Part shown: one piece after another, positions 1 to 5,744 of the stretch
Layout: every line of letters starts with the position of its first letter
Numbering within the stretch: position 1 is the stretch's first letter
Origin: an uncultured Methanobrevibacter sp.
GTDB taxonomy: Archaea > Methanobacteriota > Methanobacteria > Methanobacteriales > Methanobacteriaceae
Direction of reading: 5' to 3'
Length of the DNA stretch: 10,406 nucleotides
NCBI RefSeq assembly: GCF_937906425.1
Contig: NZ_CALCYR010000236.1
Location: 1 to 10,406, forward strand
The notes under the pieces: model-generated
What the model was told of the DNA's origin: nothing
The model's database searches: none
What the model saw: only the letters and a program-made list of their open reading frames with translations
Position numbers and translations under genes: made by a program

Positions 1-26
1 ATTCTTATACTTAAATTGTATTTGAG

Positions 27-34
27 TATATAAA
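27..34 (-). promoter_or_regulatory. Candidate TATA box for a gene left of the window
   Basis: Read on the minus strand these bases are TTTATATA, the archaeal consensus TATA box, preceded on that strand by an A-rich run that could serve as the BRE. The expected start site, about 25 nt further on, falls near base 1-10, so a served gene would lie outside the window. The minus-strand reading is favoured only because no plus-strand gene lies near. AT-rich spacers give such matches by chance. Confidence 0.3.
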
Positions 35-42
35 GTTTTTTT

Positions 43-58
43 GTTACTTTTTAGTAAC
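43..58 (+). terminator. Small hairpin in a T-rich context, possible terminator
   Basis: GTTACT, a TTTT loop and AGTAAC form a perfect 6-bp stem. A T7 run lies just before it and T-rich sequence follows (60-85). On the plus strand this resembles the hairpin plus U-rich context at some archaeal 3' ends, and it could end a plus-strand gene lying left of the window. The stem is short and AT-rich, so the call is tentative. Confidence 0.3.
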
Positions 59-207
59 TAAGCTTTATTTTCTTTTATTCTTATATTCAAATTCTTATTT
101 CTTGTTATTGGTTTGTGTGATGATTTGTTTTTAATTTTAAATCTTTTTGTTAGTTTTAATGGTATTTAAATAAAAAAGAGAGGGTTATTTTAAATAATAA
201 TAAAAAA

Positions 208-400
208 GTTTTTTTTAATGTTAAAATAGGTAAAATAATTAGTAAAATAATTAGTAAAATAAATAGTAAAATTGTTTTTTTTTAAAGTTAAAAGAGTAAA
301 ATAATAGTAAAATAAGTAATAAAATATTTTTTTAACGTTAAAAAGAGTAAAAAAATAGTAAAATAGTTTTTTAAAAGTAAAAAGAGAAAATAAATTAATT
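208..400. repeat. Degenerate tandem repeat of a T-tract/GTTAAAA/GTAAAATA unit
   Basis: Four blocks start at about 208, 274, 326 and 366. Each opens with a T6-T9 run, continues with an AA(T/A/C)GTTAAAA-type core (AAAAGTAAAA in the last) and then short GTAAAATA-like repeats. Successive blocks shorten (about 66, 52 and 40 bp) because they carry fewer short units. In the third block the core is a perfect 16-bp palindrome, TTTTTAACGTTAAAAA, at 329-344. Nothing in it looks coding. Confidence 0.6.
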
Positions 401-410
401 TATTAATTAA

Positions 411-433
411 TTAATAAAAATAAAAAAAGAAAG
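411..433 (-). terminator. Poly-T terminator of the PyrE-like gene
   Basis: Read on the minus strand, directly after the stop codon at 438-440, the sequence is CTTTCTTTTTTTATTTTTA. This U-rich stretch without a strong hairpin is the usual form of archaeal transcription terminators. Confidence 0.5.
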
Positions 434-437
434 TAAG

Positions 438-1058
438 TTATTGATTAATTGGACTTACTTTAATTAAAGATTCGATTGGGACTTCTTCCACTTCTGAAAG
501 TCCTGATTTGTCGATTAAAACAGTGACTGCAATTGGTTGTCCGCCATGATCTTTTACTGTTTTAATAACTTCCTTAATGGTGTTTCCACTTGTAGTTACG
601 TCGTCAACAATAACAACTTTTTTTCCTTCAACGGTTCCGAAGTTATTACTAATAGCTCCTTCACCATCATTGTTGCTATTGGTTCTGTGTTTATTTGGGT
701 GGAAAACTGCTAAACAGGTAGTTGTTCCAGTTATTTCTTCAATAACATCAGACATTAAGGTTGCAAATGGAATTCCGCTTGCTGCAACTCCGATTACTAC
801 ATCGATATCTCCATGTTTTAATGCAATATCACTTAATGCAGCTGAAATGTATCTAAGTCTTGTAGCGCTTCCGCCTAAACTATTCCAGTTAATTGCAATA
901 TCTACCGGAGCTTCAGTTTTTTCAGGTTTATCTTCACTTTTTTGTAAAGTTAACCATTGTGCAGTATCCATTGAAACATTAAGCTCATCTGCAATTTCGC
1001 CAGTGGTAAAACCATGGCTTCTAAGTTCTTGAGCTCTTTTAATAAGTTTTTGATTCAT
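438..1058 (-). CDS. PyrE-like phosphoribosyltransferase with N-terminal helix-turn-helix (GfcR family)
   Basis: The 206-residue protein has two parts. Residues 4-38 read as a helix-turn-helix (FTTGEIADELNVSMDTAQWL), the arrangement of archaeal orotate phosphoribosyltransferase-like proteins. Residues 55-206 form a type I phosphoribosyltransferase domain, with the PRPP-binding motif VVIVDDVTTSGNT at 148-160 and the GVAASGIP pyrophosphate loop at 90-97. In haloarchaea the related GfcR protein is a transcription activator of sugar-degradation genes, so a DNA-binding regulator that senses PRPP or a nucleotide is more likely than a second pyrimidine enzyme. Its targets here are unknown. The ATG start is supported by GAGG about 8 nt upstream. 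The gene lies 174 bp downstream of the dehydrogenase in the same direction. That gap holds a duplicated segment that may carry its promoter. Confidence 0.85.
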   Translation of the reverse strand: MNQKLIKRAQELRSHGFTTGEIADELNVSMDTAQWLTLQKSEDKPEKTEAPVDIAINWNSLGGSATRLRYISAALSDIALKHGDIDVVIGVAASGIPFATLMSDVIEEITGTTTCLAVFHPNKHRTNSNNDGEGAISNNFGTVEGKKVVIVDDVTTSGNTIKEVIKTVKDHGGQPIAVTVLIDKSGLSEVEEVPIESLIKVSPINQ

Positions 1059-1082
1059 TTGTATTCCTCACTAATGGATTAA

Positions 1083-1094
1083 ATTCTTTAGAAT
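1083..1094. promoter_or_regulatory. Small inverted repeat upstream of the PyrE-like gene
   Basis: ATTCT-TT-AGAAT is a perfect 5-bp inverted repeat that begins 25 bp before the start codon. Its position, between the likely promoter and the ribosome binding site, would suit an operator, perhaps for autoregulation. It is short enough to arise by chance in this AT-rich sequence. Confidence 0.2.
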
Positions 1095-1104
1095 AATTTT
1101 GTTG

Positions 1105-1192
1105 AATTTTGAGTGTAGTTTAGTTTTCATTTAAATAAATAAATAAATAAATAAATAAATTTTGAGTGTAGTTAAGTTTTAATTAAATAAAT
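1105..1192. repeat. 53-bp duplication containing an (AAAT)7 microsatellite
   Basis: The motif AATTTTGAGTGTAGTT occurs at 1105-1120 and again at 1158-1173. Each copy is followed by a similar (T/A)AGTTTT...TTAAATAAAT tail, so the two copies are offset by 53 bp. Between them lie seven perfect AAAT units (1133-1160). The block sits 47-134 bp upstream of the PyrE-like start codon and could contain a duplicated promoter region. Slipped-strand replication would explain both the duplication and the tetranucleotide run. Confidence 0.8.
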
Positions 1193-1232
1193 TAGTATCT
1201 TTTAAGTTTTATTTTTAATATTTTGTCTATTT

Positions 1233-2180
1233 TTATTTAAAATTAATTGGACTGTGTTCTTTAGAAGATTTATTTGCTGCAAGTACCATTTTAAGTGCTT
1301 TAAGACCATCCTCTCCAGTGATTTCCACTTCTTCATCTGTAGCTATTCTGCATAGGAATGAGTTTAACTCTTCGCTTAATGGTTCTACAGGTTTGATTTG
1401 AATGTCTTGAGCAAATTTACCGTAAACCTCAATGCTTTGGTCAATATAGTCAACGGTAATTATTCCATCAGTTCCAGTAATTTCAATTTGTCTTCGTTTG
1501 TATGGAGTTAACCAGTTTACTTCCAATATGCCTGTAATGTCTTCATCGAAGCTAATCATAATCTCTGCATGGTCTTCAAAGTCAGATTGATCTAAAATAC
1601 TGCTCATTGTTGCATAGATTTGTTTTACAGGTGATTCGATTAAGAAATTCATAACATCTAAATCGTGAATTGCTAAATCAATAGCTACTCCCACATCTTT
1701 TATTCTAGGTGGGAATGGACCTACTCTTTTAGCGGAAATGGTTACCAAATCACCGATAACTTCATTTTCAATTAATTCCTTTGCCTTTTGTACAGCAGGA
1801 TTAAACCTTTCAACATGTCCTGTTGCAAGTTTTACACCTGCATCTGCAGCTGCCTTGATCATTTCTTCAGCTTCTTCTGCTGTAAAGGCAATTGGTTTTT
1901 CCACTAAAACATGTTTTCCATATTTTATTGCTTGCATTACAACTTCGTGGTGGAAAGTTGTAGGAACACAAACACTTACTGCTTCAATTTCAGGATCCTT
2001 TAATAAGTCTTCGATTTCTGAGTATCCTTTGGTTTTATATTTTTTACATACCTTCTCCAAGGTTGGTTCGACCACATCAGCCACTGCTACGAGATTGGCA
2101 TTTTCTAATTTTGAGTATACACGGGCATGATTATATCCCATTGCACCTACACCTATAACTCCAACATTTATGGTTCTCAA
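1233..2180 (-). CDS. Gfo/Idh/MocA family dehydrogenase, probable UDP-N-acetylglucosamine 3-dehydrogenase
   Basis: The 315-residue NAD(P)-dependent oxidoreductase has an N-terminal Rossmann fold with GVIGVGAMG at residues 7-15, the family EKP motif at 94-96 (catalytic Lys95), and the D-x3-H pair Asp168/His172 in IDLAIHDLD. Closely related methanogen proteins act as UDP-GlcNAc 3-dehydrogenases. They oxidise C3 of the sugar so that an aminotransferase can make a 3-amino sugar for surface glycans. No aminotransferase or acetyltransferase lies beside it here, so the substrate is inferred from family resemblance only. The start is TTG, not ATG, but it is well supported: GGAGG sits 7 nt upstream and the Rossmann fold begins immediately. 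The gene is preceded by 654 bp without genes and followed by 174 bp before the PyrE-like gene, with no poly-T terminator visible between them. Confidence 0.8.
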   Translation of the reverse strand: MRTINVGVIGVGAMGYNHARVYSKLENANLVAVADVVEPTLEKVCKKYKTKGYSEIEDLLKDPEIEAVSVCVPTTFHHEVVMQAIKYGKHVLVEKPIAFTAEEAEEMIKAAADAGVKLATGHVERFNPAVQKAKELIENEVIGDLVTISAKRVGPFPPRIKDVGVAIDLAIHDLDVMNFLIESPVKQIYATMSSILDQSDFEDHAEIMISFDEDITGILEVNWLTPYKRRQIEITGTDGIITVDYIDQSIEVYGKFAQDIQIKPVEPLSEELNSFLCRIATDEEVEITGEDGLKALKMVLAANKSSKEHSPINFK

Positions 2181-2413
2181 AGATATTCCTCCATCTATTC
2201 ACATATATCTTTGTGTTTTATAATTTATAAATATTATTAAATTTAATATTTTTCATATAAATTTTTTTATAATTGTTTAATTTATTATTGTTTAAAATCA
2301 TTTATTTTGCTGTTTGATTGATATAATTCTTTATTTTTTTAAAAATTTTATTTATTATTTTTTATTTTAAATTTAAAATTTTTAGATTAATTTTATTTTT
2401 TCAGCTTAATTTT

Positions 2414-2445
2414 TTTACATGTAAATTTTTGAATTTTCATGAAAA
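2414..2445. promoter_or_regulatory. Paired CATG-centred palindromes, candidate operator
   Basis: TTTACATGTAAA (2414-2425) and TTTTCATGAAAA (2434-2445) are perfect 12-bp palindromes with centres exactly 20 bp apart, about two helical turns. A weaker TCATGA site is centred 28 bp further on (2465-2470). They lie about 235-265 bp upstream of the dehydrogenase start. The spacing would suit two dimers bound to one face of the helix, but no regulator is identified. Confidence 0.3.
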
Positions 2446-2597
2446 TGTTATTATCAAATAGTTGTCATGAATTTTTTTAAATTCTAATTTTTAAAATGAT
2501 AATGTCATAAGTAGTTACAAATTAAATTTTTTGATTATTTTTTTTAAAAAAATTCTTAAAATTTTCAGTGATGTTAATATCATTTTTTAAAATTGAG

Positions 2598-2668
2598 TCA
2601 TATTTTTTTATGGAATTGAATTTTTTAATTTTGAATTTAAAAGAGGATTATTTTTGAAAAAAATATGA
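2598..2668 (-). terminator. Long inverted repeat with T7 tracts, possible hemC 3' end
   Basis: TCATATTTTTTT at 2598-2609 pairs perfectly with AAAAAAATATGA at 2657-2668 across a 47-nt loop. On the minus strand, the direction of hemC, T7 runs occur at 2678-2684 and 2657-2663. Termination of the hemC transcript in this area is plausible, 150-180 nt past its stop codon. A structured non-coding RNA is an alternative that cannot be excluded. Confidence 0.3.
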
Positions 2669-2751
2669 TTTTTTTTTAAAAAAATAATGGCGGGTTTTTA
2701 AAAATAAGTTTGATTTTAGTTGAAAAGTTAGTAAAATTTAATTAAATTATT

Positions 2752-2833
2752 TAAGATTAGTTAAAAAATTAAGATTATTTAAAAATTAAAATTATTTAAG
2801 ATTATTTAAAAATTAATGTTATTTAAAAATTAA
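2752..2833. repeat. Degenerate A/T repeat at the 3' end of hemC
   Basis: The 17-nt string GATTATTTAAAAATTAA occurs at 2773-2789 and exactly again at 2800-2816. A near copy, GTTATTTAAAAATTAA, at 2818-2833 runs up to the hemC stop codon. The offsets are 27 and about 17 bp. It looks like slippage-derived filler and has no recognisable function. Confidence 0.55.
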
Positions 2834-2834
2834 A

Positions 2835-3704
2835 TTAAATAAATTCAAGCATTTCCTTACCAATCTTAACTCCCATTTGTTTAGCTTCTCTAACACTTCC
2901 AGAGATTTTGTTTTGGTATAGGATTTCTCCTTCCTTAGTTAGAAGAATGGAGTTTAATTCGAATTTATTATTGTTTATTCTTGCAAGGGCTCCAATAGGC
3001 CATTGGCATCCCACTCCTATTTCCTCAAGGATTGTTTTTTCTGCCAAAACTTCCTGGAATGAGAAATAATGGTTTAGTTTTTGCAGGGTTTCTTTAACTT
3101 CGCTATCATGTCTTGCAATAACTGCCAAAGCCCCTTGGCCTGCTGCAGGCATTATATAATCTGTTGGGAATCTAGTTTTTATATGATTTTCTAAGCCTAA
3201 TCTTTTTAAACCTGCCTCTGCAATTAAGGTAGCGTCCAATTCTCCGCCAGTTACCTTATTTATTCTGGTTTCAATATTTCCTCTGATAGGCTTTAACTGA
3301 AATTCCTTTTCGTGAAGTTTACAGAATGCTTCCCTTCTTAAACTACTTGTTCCGAGAGTGTTTTCACTGTCAAGTTCATTCCAATCATATTTTGAAACTA
3401 AAACCTCATTAGGACTTTCCCTTACAGGAACTGCAACTATTTCAAGGTCTTCATCCAAGTCTGTAGGAACATCCTTAAGACTGTGGACTGCAAAATCAAC
3501 TTCCTCTTCAAGAACTGATCTGTCCAGTTCTCTTGTAAAGAGTCCTTTTGAATCCATATTGTATAATTGTGAATTTGTAATTTTGTCTCCTTTAGTCTTT
3601 ATGATGTTTTTTTCCACTTCTTCGCCAGTTATATTGTATAAACAGCTTCTAATGTAATCTGTTTGTACAAGTGCAAGTTTACTTCCTCTAGTTCCAACAA
3701 TCAT
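2835..3704 (-). CDS. hemC: Hydroxymethylbilane synthase (porphobilinogen deaminase)
   Basis: This cytosolic enzyme joins four porphobilinogen molecules into hydroxymethylbilane, the linear precursor of uroporphyrinogen III and so of sirohydrochlorin, cobamides and coenzyme F430. The 289-residue protein shows the family motifs in order: GTRGSKLA at 4-11, KGLFT at 53-57, HSLKDVPT at 74-81 with the catalytic aspartate Asp78, GTSSLRR at 118-124, RGNIETR at 141-147, PAAGQGALAV at 186-195, and GVGCQWPIGA with Cys233, which should carry the covalent dipyrromethane cofactor. All key residues are present and the length is slightly short of typical bacterial enzymes. It lies 220 bp downstream of cfbE in the same direction, so an early and the final step of F430 synthesis are neighbours. 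Only a weak TGAT lies before the ATG, but the protein begins properly at MIVGTRGSKLA. Confidence 0.96.
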   Translation of the reverse strand: MIVGTRGSKLALVQTDYIRSCLYNITGEEVEKNIIKTKGDKITNSQLYNMDSKGLFTRELDRSVLEEEVDFAVHSLKDVPTDLDEDLEIVAVPVRESPNEVLVSKYDWNELDSENTLGTSSLRREAFCKLHEKEFQLKPIRGNIETRINKVTGGELDATLIAEAGLKRLGLENHIKTRFPTDYIMPAAGQGALAVIARHDSEVKETLQKLNHYFSFQEVLAEKTILEEIGVGCQWPIGALARINNNKFELNSILLTKEGEILYQNKISGSVREAKQMGVKIGKEMLEFI

Positions 3705-3740
3705 TTAATCAGCCTTAGCATTAAATTTTTTATTTGAATT

Positions 3741-3760
3741 AATTTTTATACATTTTTATA
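3741..3760 (-). promoter_or_regulatory. Candidate hemC promoter
   Basis: Two tandem TATA-like elements, TATAAAAATG and TATAAAAATT, read back to back on the minus strand, 37-56 nt before the hemC start codon. Either would place transcription start a short distance upstream of the gene. The call rests on position and sequence only. Confidence 0.35.
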
Positions 3761-3790
3761 TTGTTAATTATTATTAATAAATTTTAAATT

Positions 3791-3902
3791 ATTTCTAAAT
3801 TTTCTTCAATTTGATTTTTTTTAAGTAATTTTTTTCTTTTTTTAAATTTTTTCTAATTTTTCTTTAATTTGATTTTTTTTTAAGTAATTTTTTTCTTTTT
3901 TT
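3791..3902. repeat. Tandem duplication of about 58 bp between cfbE and hemC
   Basis: The segment 3791-3846 is repeated at 3849-3902 with few changes. The shared core is CTAAATTTTCTT(C/T)AATTTGAT followed by a T-run, AAGTAA, another T-run, C and T7. Measured at shared landmarks the offset is 58-59 bp, the difference being in T-run length. On the minus strand the repeat is A-rich and lies just upstream of the presumed hemC promoter and directly after the cfbE stop codon. Confidence 0.75.
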
Positions 3903-3924
3903 AATTTTTCTCAGAATTTTGTCA

Positions 3925-5631
3925 TTAACGTTTTTCAACTTGGGAATAATTGGACCTATAAATGAATAGAATGTTTTTATTTTCTTCTATTGCCTTTTCT
4001 TCAGCTATTTTATAGTCTTCAAAATAGTCTATTCTTGAATTGCTTTTGTCAAGTTTTTCCAATTTTTCCTTTAGGCTTTTTCCAAGTTCGTCAGTTAAAA
4101 TCAGTTTTGTATTTGGATTAGTTCTTATGTATTGGTTTAGATAATTTGATAATTTTTCCTCATCAATCTCTTCACAGGTTACTCCATATTTTCCCCCAAT
4201 GAGGATATGATAATTTTCAATGTCTTTTATCATATTTATTGAGCTTTCAATTGCCTTGGTGTTTATTCCAGGGTTTATCTCTTCAATAATTCTTGAATTT
4301 TTGACTTTTCTTCTTGAACTTCTTCCATCAATTCCCTTAAAGTTCAATAAACCTTTTTGAATGATTTCTTTATCAATATTCAATGCCAATGCAGTTGTAA
4401 TGGCTGCTAAAATATTCAATACATGGTGCTGTCCAGGAGCAAAGCTTTCAATTTTCATTTCTCCAGAGATGTTTTCACCGGAAATTGTTTTTATATTTTC
4501 ATAAATGATTTTAATTTCAGTTTTGTCAATGTCATAATCTATTTGGCTTGTTCTGAGATTTGCAGAGCTGTTGGAAATTGAAAAACTGTTTATTTTTTCT
4601 TTGTTTTCTTCATATTCCTCTTTATAGAACTCATTTAGGGTTTCATATTCTATTGTAATTAGTGGAGCATCAAATACCTGTTTTTTAGCTTCCCTTGCAT
4701 CGGAACTTCCTTTAGCTATTGAATAGTTTTCAGCAAGGTTTGTCAATATTCCAATGTCTCCAAGTCCACAGATTCCTAATGAGTTTTCAAAAATACCTAT
4801 ATCATAATTTAGCTTTGAATATGGATTATTGTTCAATTCTTCCTGCATTTTATTTTCCTGTTTTAACTCCTCTACAGTTTTGCTTGTGCATTTTGGATAT
4901 GTGCTGCACTTTGGATTGGCTATCTTTCTGGCAAGCTCTACAGTGTTTATGATATTTGCAGGAGTTATGCTGATGTTTTTCTGTAAAATAATGTCTTTAT
5001 GGTTTTTATGTTCATTATCATTTTTAAATAAATGAGCTCCTAAACTGGATAGGATTAATGTGTCTTTATTGTTTTGTTGGAATATTTCATTTAAAATAAA
5101 TGCAGTACTTGTTTTTCCCTTAACTCCAGTCAATTCGATTAGATTAATATTTTGCCTTTTGCATTCATTTTTCCAGTTTTTTAGGATAAGTGCTGTTGCC
5201 TTGTGGTGATTGATGATTTTGTAGTAATTTTTTATATTATTGTCTTTTAATGGTGCATTGGTGTCTTTGCTTTCTGAAGCTTCTAAAAGAGCCTTTACTT
5301 CTTCACTTTCGGAAATCTCATTTAAGAGTTCATTGAGGTTTAATGATGAATGAATTGGATTTATAATCAAATCCTTTTCCTGATCATGATTGTTTGATTC
5401 ATTTTTCTGCTTTTCATTGATTTTGGAAATTGTATTGATCTTTAAAATCTCTTTAAACTCATTTAAATCTTTAATTATTCTAAGATTATATGTTTTTAAA
5501 AAACCTTCATCCATTGCATTTAATGTATTGTACAAGTCATATGCATAAACTTCATCGTAGTTTTTAGTTTTTGCAAGTTCAGATGAGATTTTTACTCCGC
5601 CATGAGTTAAATCAACTAGAAATGCGTTCAT
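3925..5631 (-). CDS. cfbE: Coenzyme F430 synthetase, Mur ligase family
   Basis: CfbE uses ATP for the last step of coenzyme F430 synthesis, closing the six-membered carbocyclic ring of the seco-F430 acid intermediate. F430 is the nickel cofactor of methyl-CoM reductase. The 568-residue protein opens with the family-type N-terminal segment MNAFLVDLTHGGVKI. It then has a hydrophilic, Asn/Lys/Glu-rich linker (about 67-135), a Mur ligase ATP-binding loop GVKGKTSTAF at 169-178, a central domain with SLGICGLGDIGILTNLAENY at 284-303, APGQHHVLNILAA at 398-410, and a C-terminal ligase domain with GRSSRR at 436-441 and EEINPGINTKA at 450-460. Residues 240-275 form an Asn/Lys/Glu-rich segment with Cys242 and Cys248, and the protein seems long for the family. 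GTGA before the ATG supports the start. It sits between nadK (100 bp upstream) and hemC, which supplies its pathway. Confidence 0.9.
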   Translation of the reverse strand: MNAFLVDLTHGGVKISSELAKTKNYDEVYAYDLYNTLNAMDEGFLKTYNLRIIKDLNEFKEILKINTISKINEKQKNESNNHDQEKDLIINPIHSSLNLNELLNEISESEEVKALLEASESKDTNAPLKDNNIKNYYKIINHHKATALILKNWKNECKRQNINLIELTGVKGKTSTAFILNEIFQQNNKDTLILSSLGAHLFKNDNEHKNHKDIILQKNISITPANIINTVELARKIANPKCSTYPKCTSKTVEELKQENKMQEELNNNPYSKLNYDIGIFENSLGICGLGDIGILTNLAENYSIAKGSSDAREAKKQVFDAPLITIEYETLNEFYKEEYEENKEKINSFSISNSSANLRTSQIDYDIDKTEIKIIYENIKTISGENISGEMKIESFAPGQHHVLNILAAITTALALNIDKEIIQKGLLNFKGIDGRSSRRKVKNSRIIEEINPGINTKAIESSINMIKDIENYHILIGGKYGVTCEEIDEEKLSNYLNQYIRTNPNTKLILTDELGKSLKEKLEKLDKSNSRIDYFEDYKIAEEKAIEENKNILFIYRSNYSQVEKR

Positions 5632-5658
5632 TATTTCACATCAAATATATTTTAAGAG

Positions 5659-5670
5659 TTATATTTTTTT
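5659..5670 (-). promoter_or_regulatory. Candidate cfbE promoter
   Basis: On the minus strand the sequence reads AAAAAAATATAA, an A-rich BRE-like run merging into a TATA-like element, about 28-39 nt before the cfbE start codon. Together with the hairpin at the end of the preceding gene it suggests that cfbE is transcribed at least partly from its own promoter. Confidence 0.3.
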
Positions 5671-5724
5671 CTTTTATTGGATCTTTTTAAGAATTAAAAT
5701 CTGGTTCTACTTTAAAAAATTTTT

Positions 5725-5744
5725 CAGGGGATTATAATACCCTG
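5725..5744 (-). terminator. Hairpin spanning the NAD kinase stop codon
   Basis: On the minus strand CAGGG, a 10-nt AT loop and CCCTG form a 5-bp stem rich in G/C for this region. The stop codon of the kinase gene lies in the loop. AAAAATTTTTT follows, giving a T6 run 5 nt after the stem. It could be a terminator or 3'-end stabilising element between nadK and cfbE. Confidence 0.45.

Larger units (their letters stand above)
1..437. other. Gene-free AT-rich spacer
   Basis: No convincing reading frame is visible on either strand. The left part (1-180) is T-rich on the plus strand and holds a TATA-like element and a small hairpin. The right part (about 208-433) is a degenerate A/T repeat region that ends next to the stop codon of the PyrE-like gene. 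The spacer is therefore the 3' side of that minus-strand gene and probably the promoter side of a gene lying left of the window. Confidence 0.7.
2181..2834. other. Gene-free 654-bp spacer between hemC and the dehydrogenase gene
   Basis: Stop codons interrupt every frame and no ribosome binding site leads into a plausible small gene. The GAGG at 2643-2646 is followed by a frame that closes at once. The spacer holds two T8-9/A7 tracts (2538-2552 and 2669-2684), a 12-bp inverted repeat with a 47-nt loop, two CATG-centred palindromes and a degenerate repeat next to the hemC stop. It must contain the 3' end of the hemC transcript and the promoter of the dehydrogenase gene. I cannot place a single TATA box confidently. 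Confidence 0.65.

Noticed and set aside
577..1032. Open frame on the plus strand opposite the PyrE-like gene
   Set aside because: It is rich in Ser/Leu/Thr with no recognisable motif and lies wholly antisense to a gene with clear phosphoribosyltransferase motifs. Similar antisense frames opposite the dehydrogenase, hemC, cfbE, pdaD and agmatinase-like genes were rejected for the same reason.
2640..2700. Possible small gene after GAGG at 2643-2646 or at the ATGG near 2687
   Set aside because: Both frames reach a stop within a few codons.
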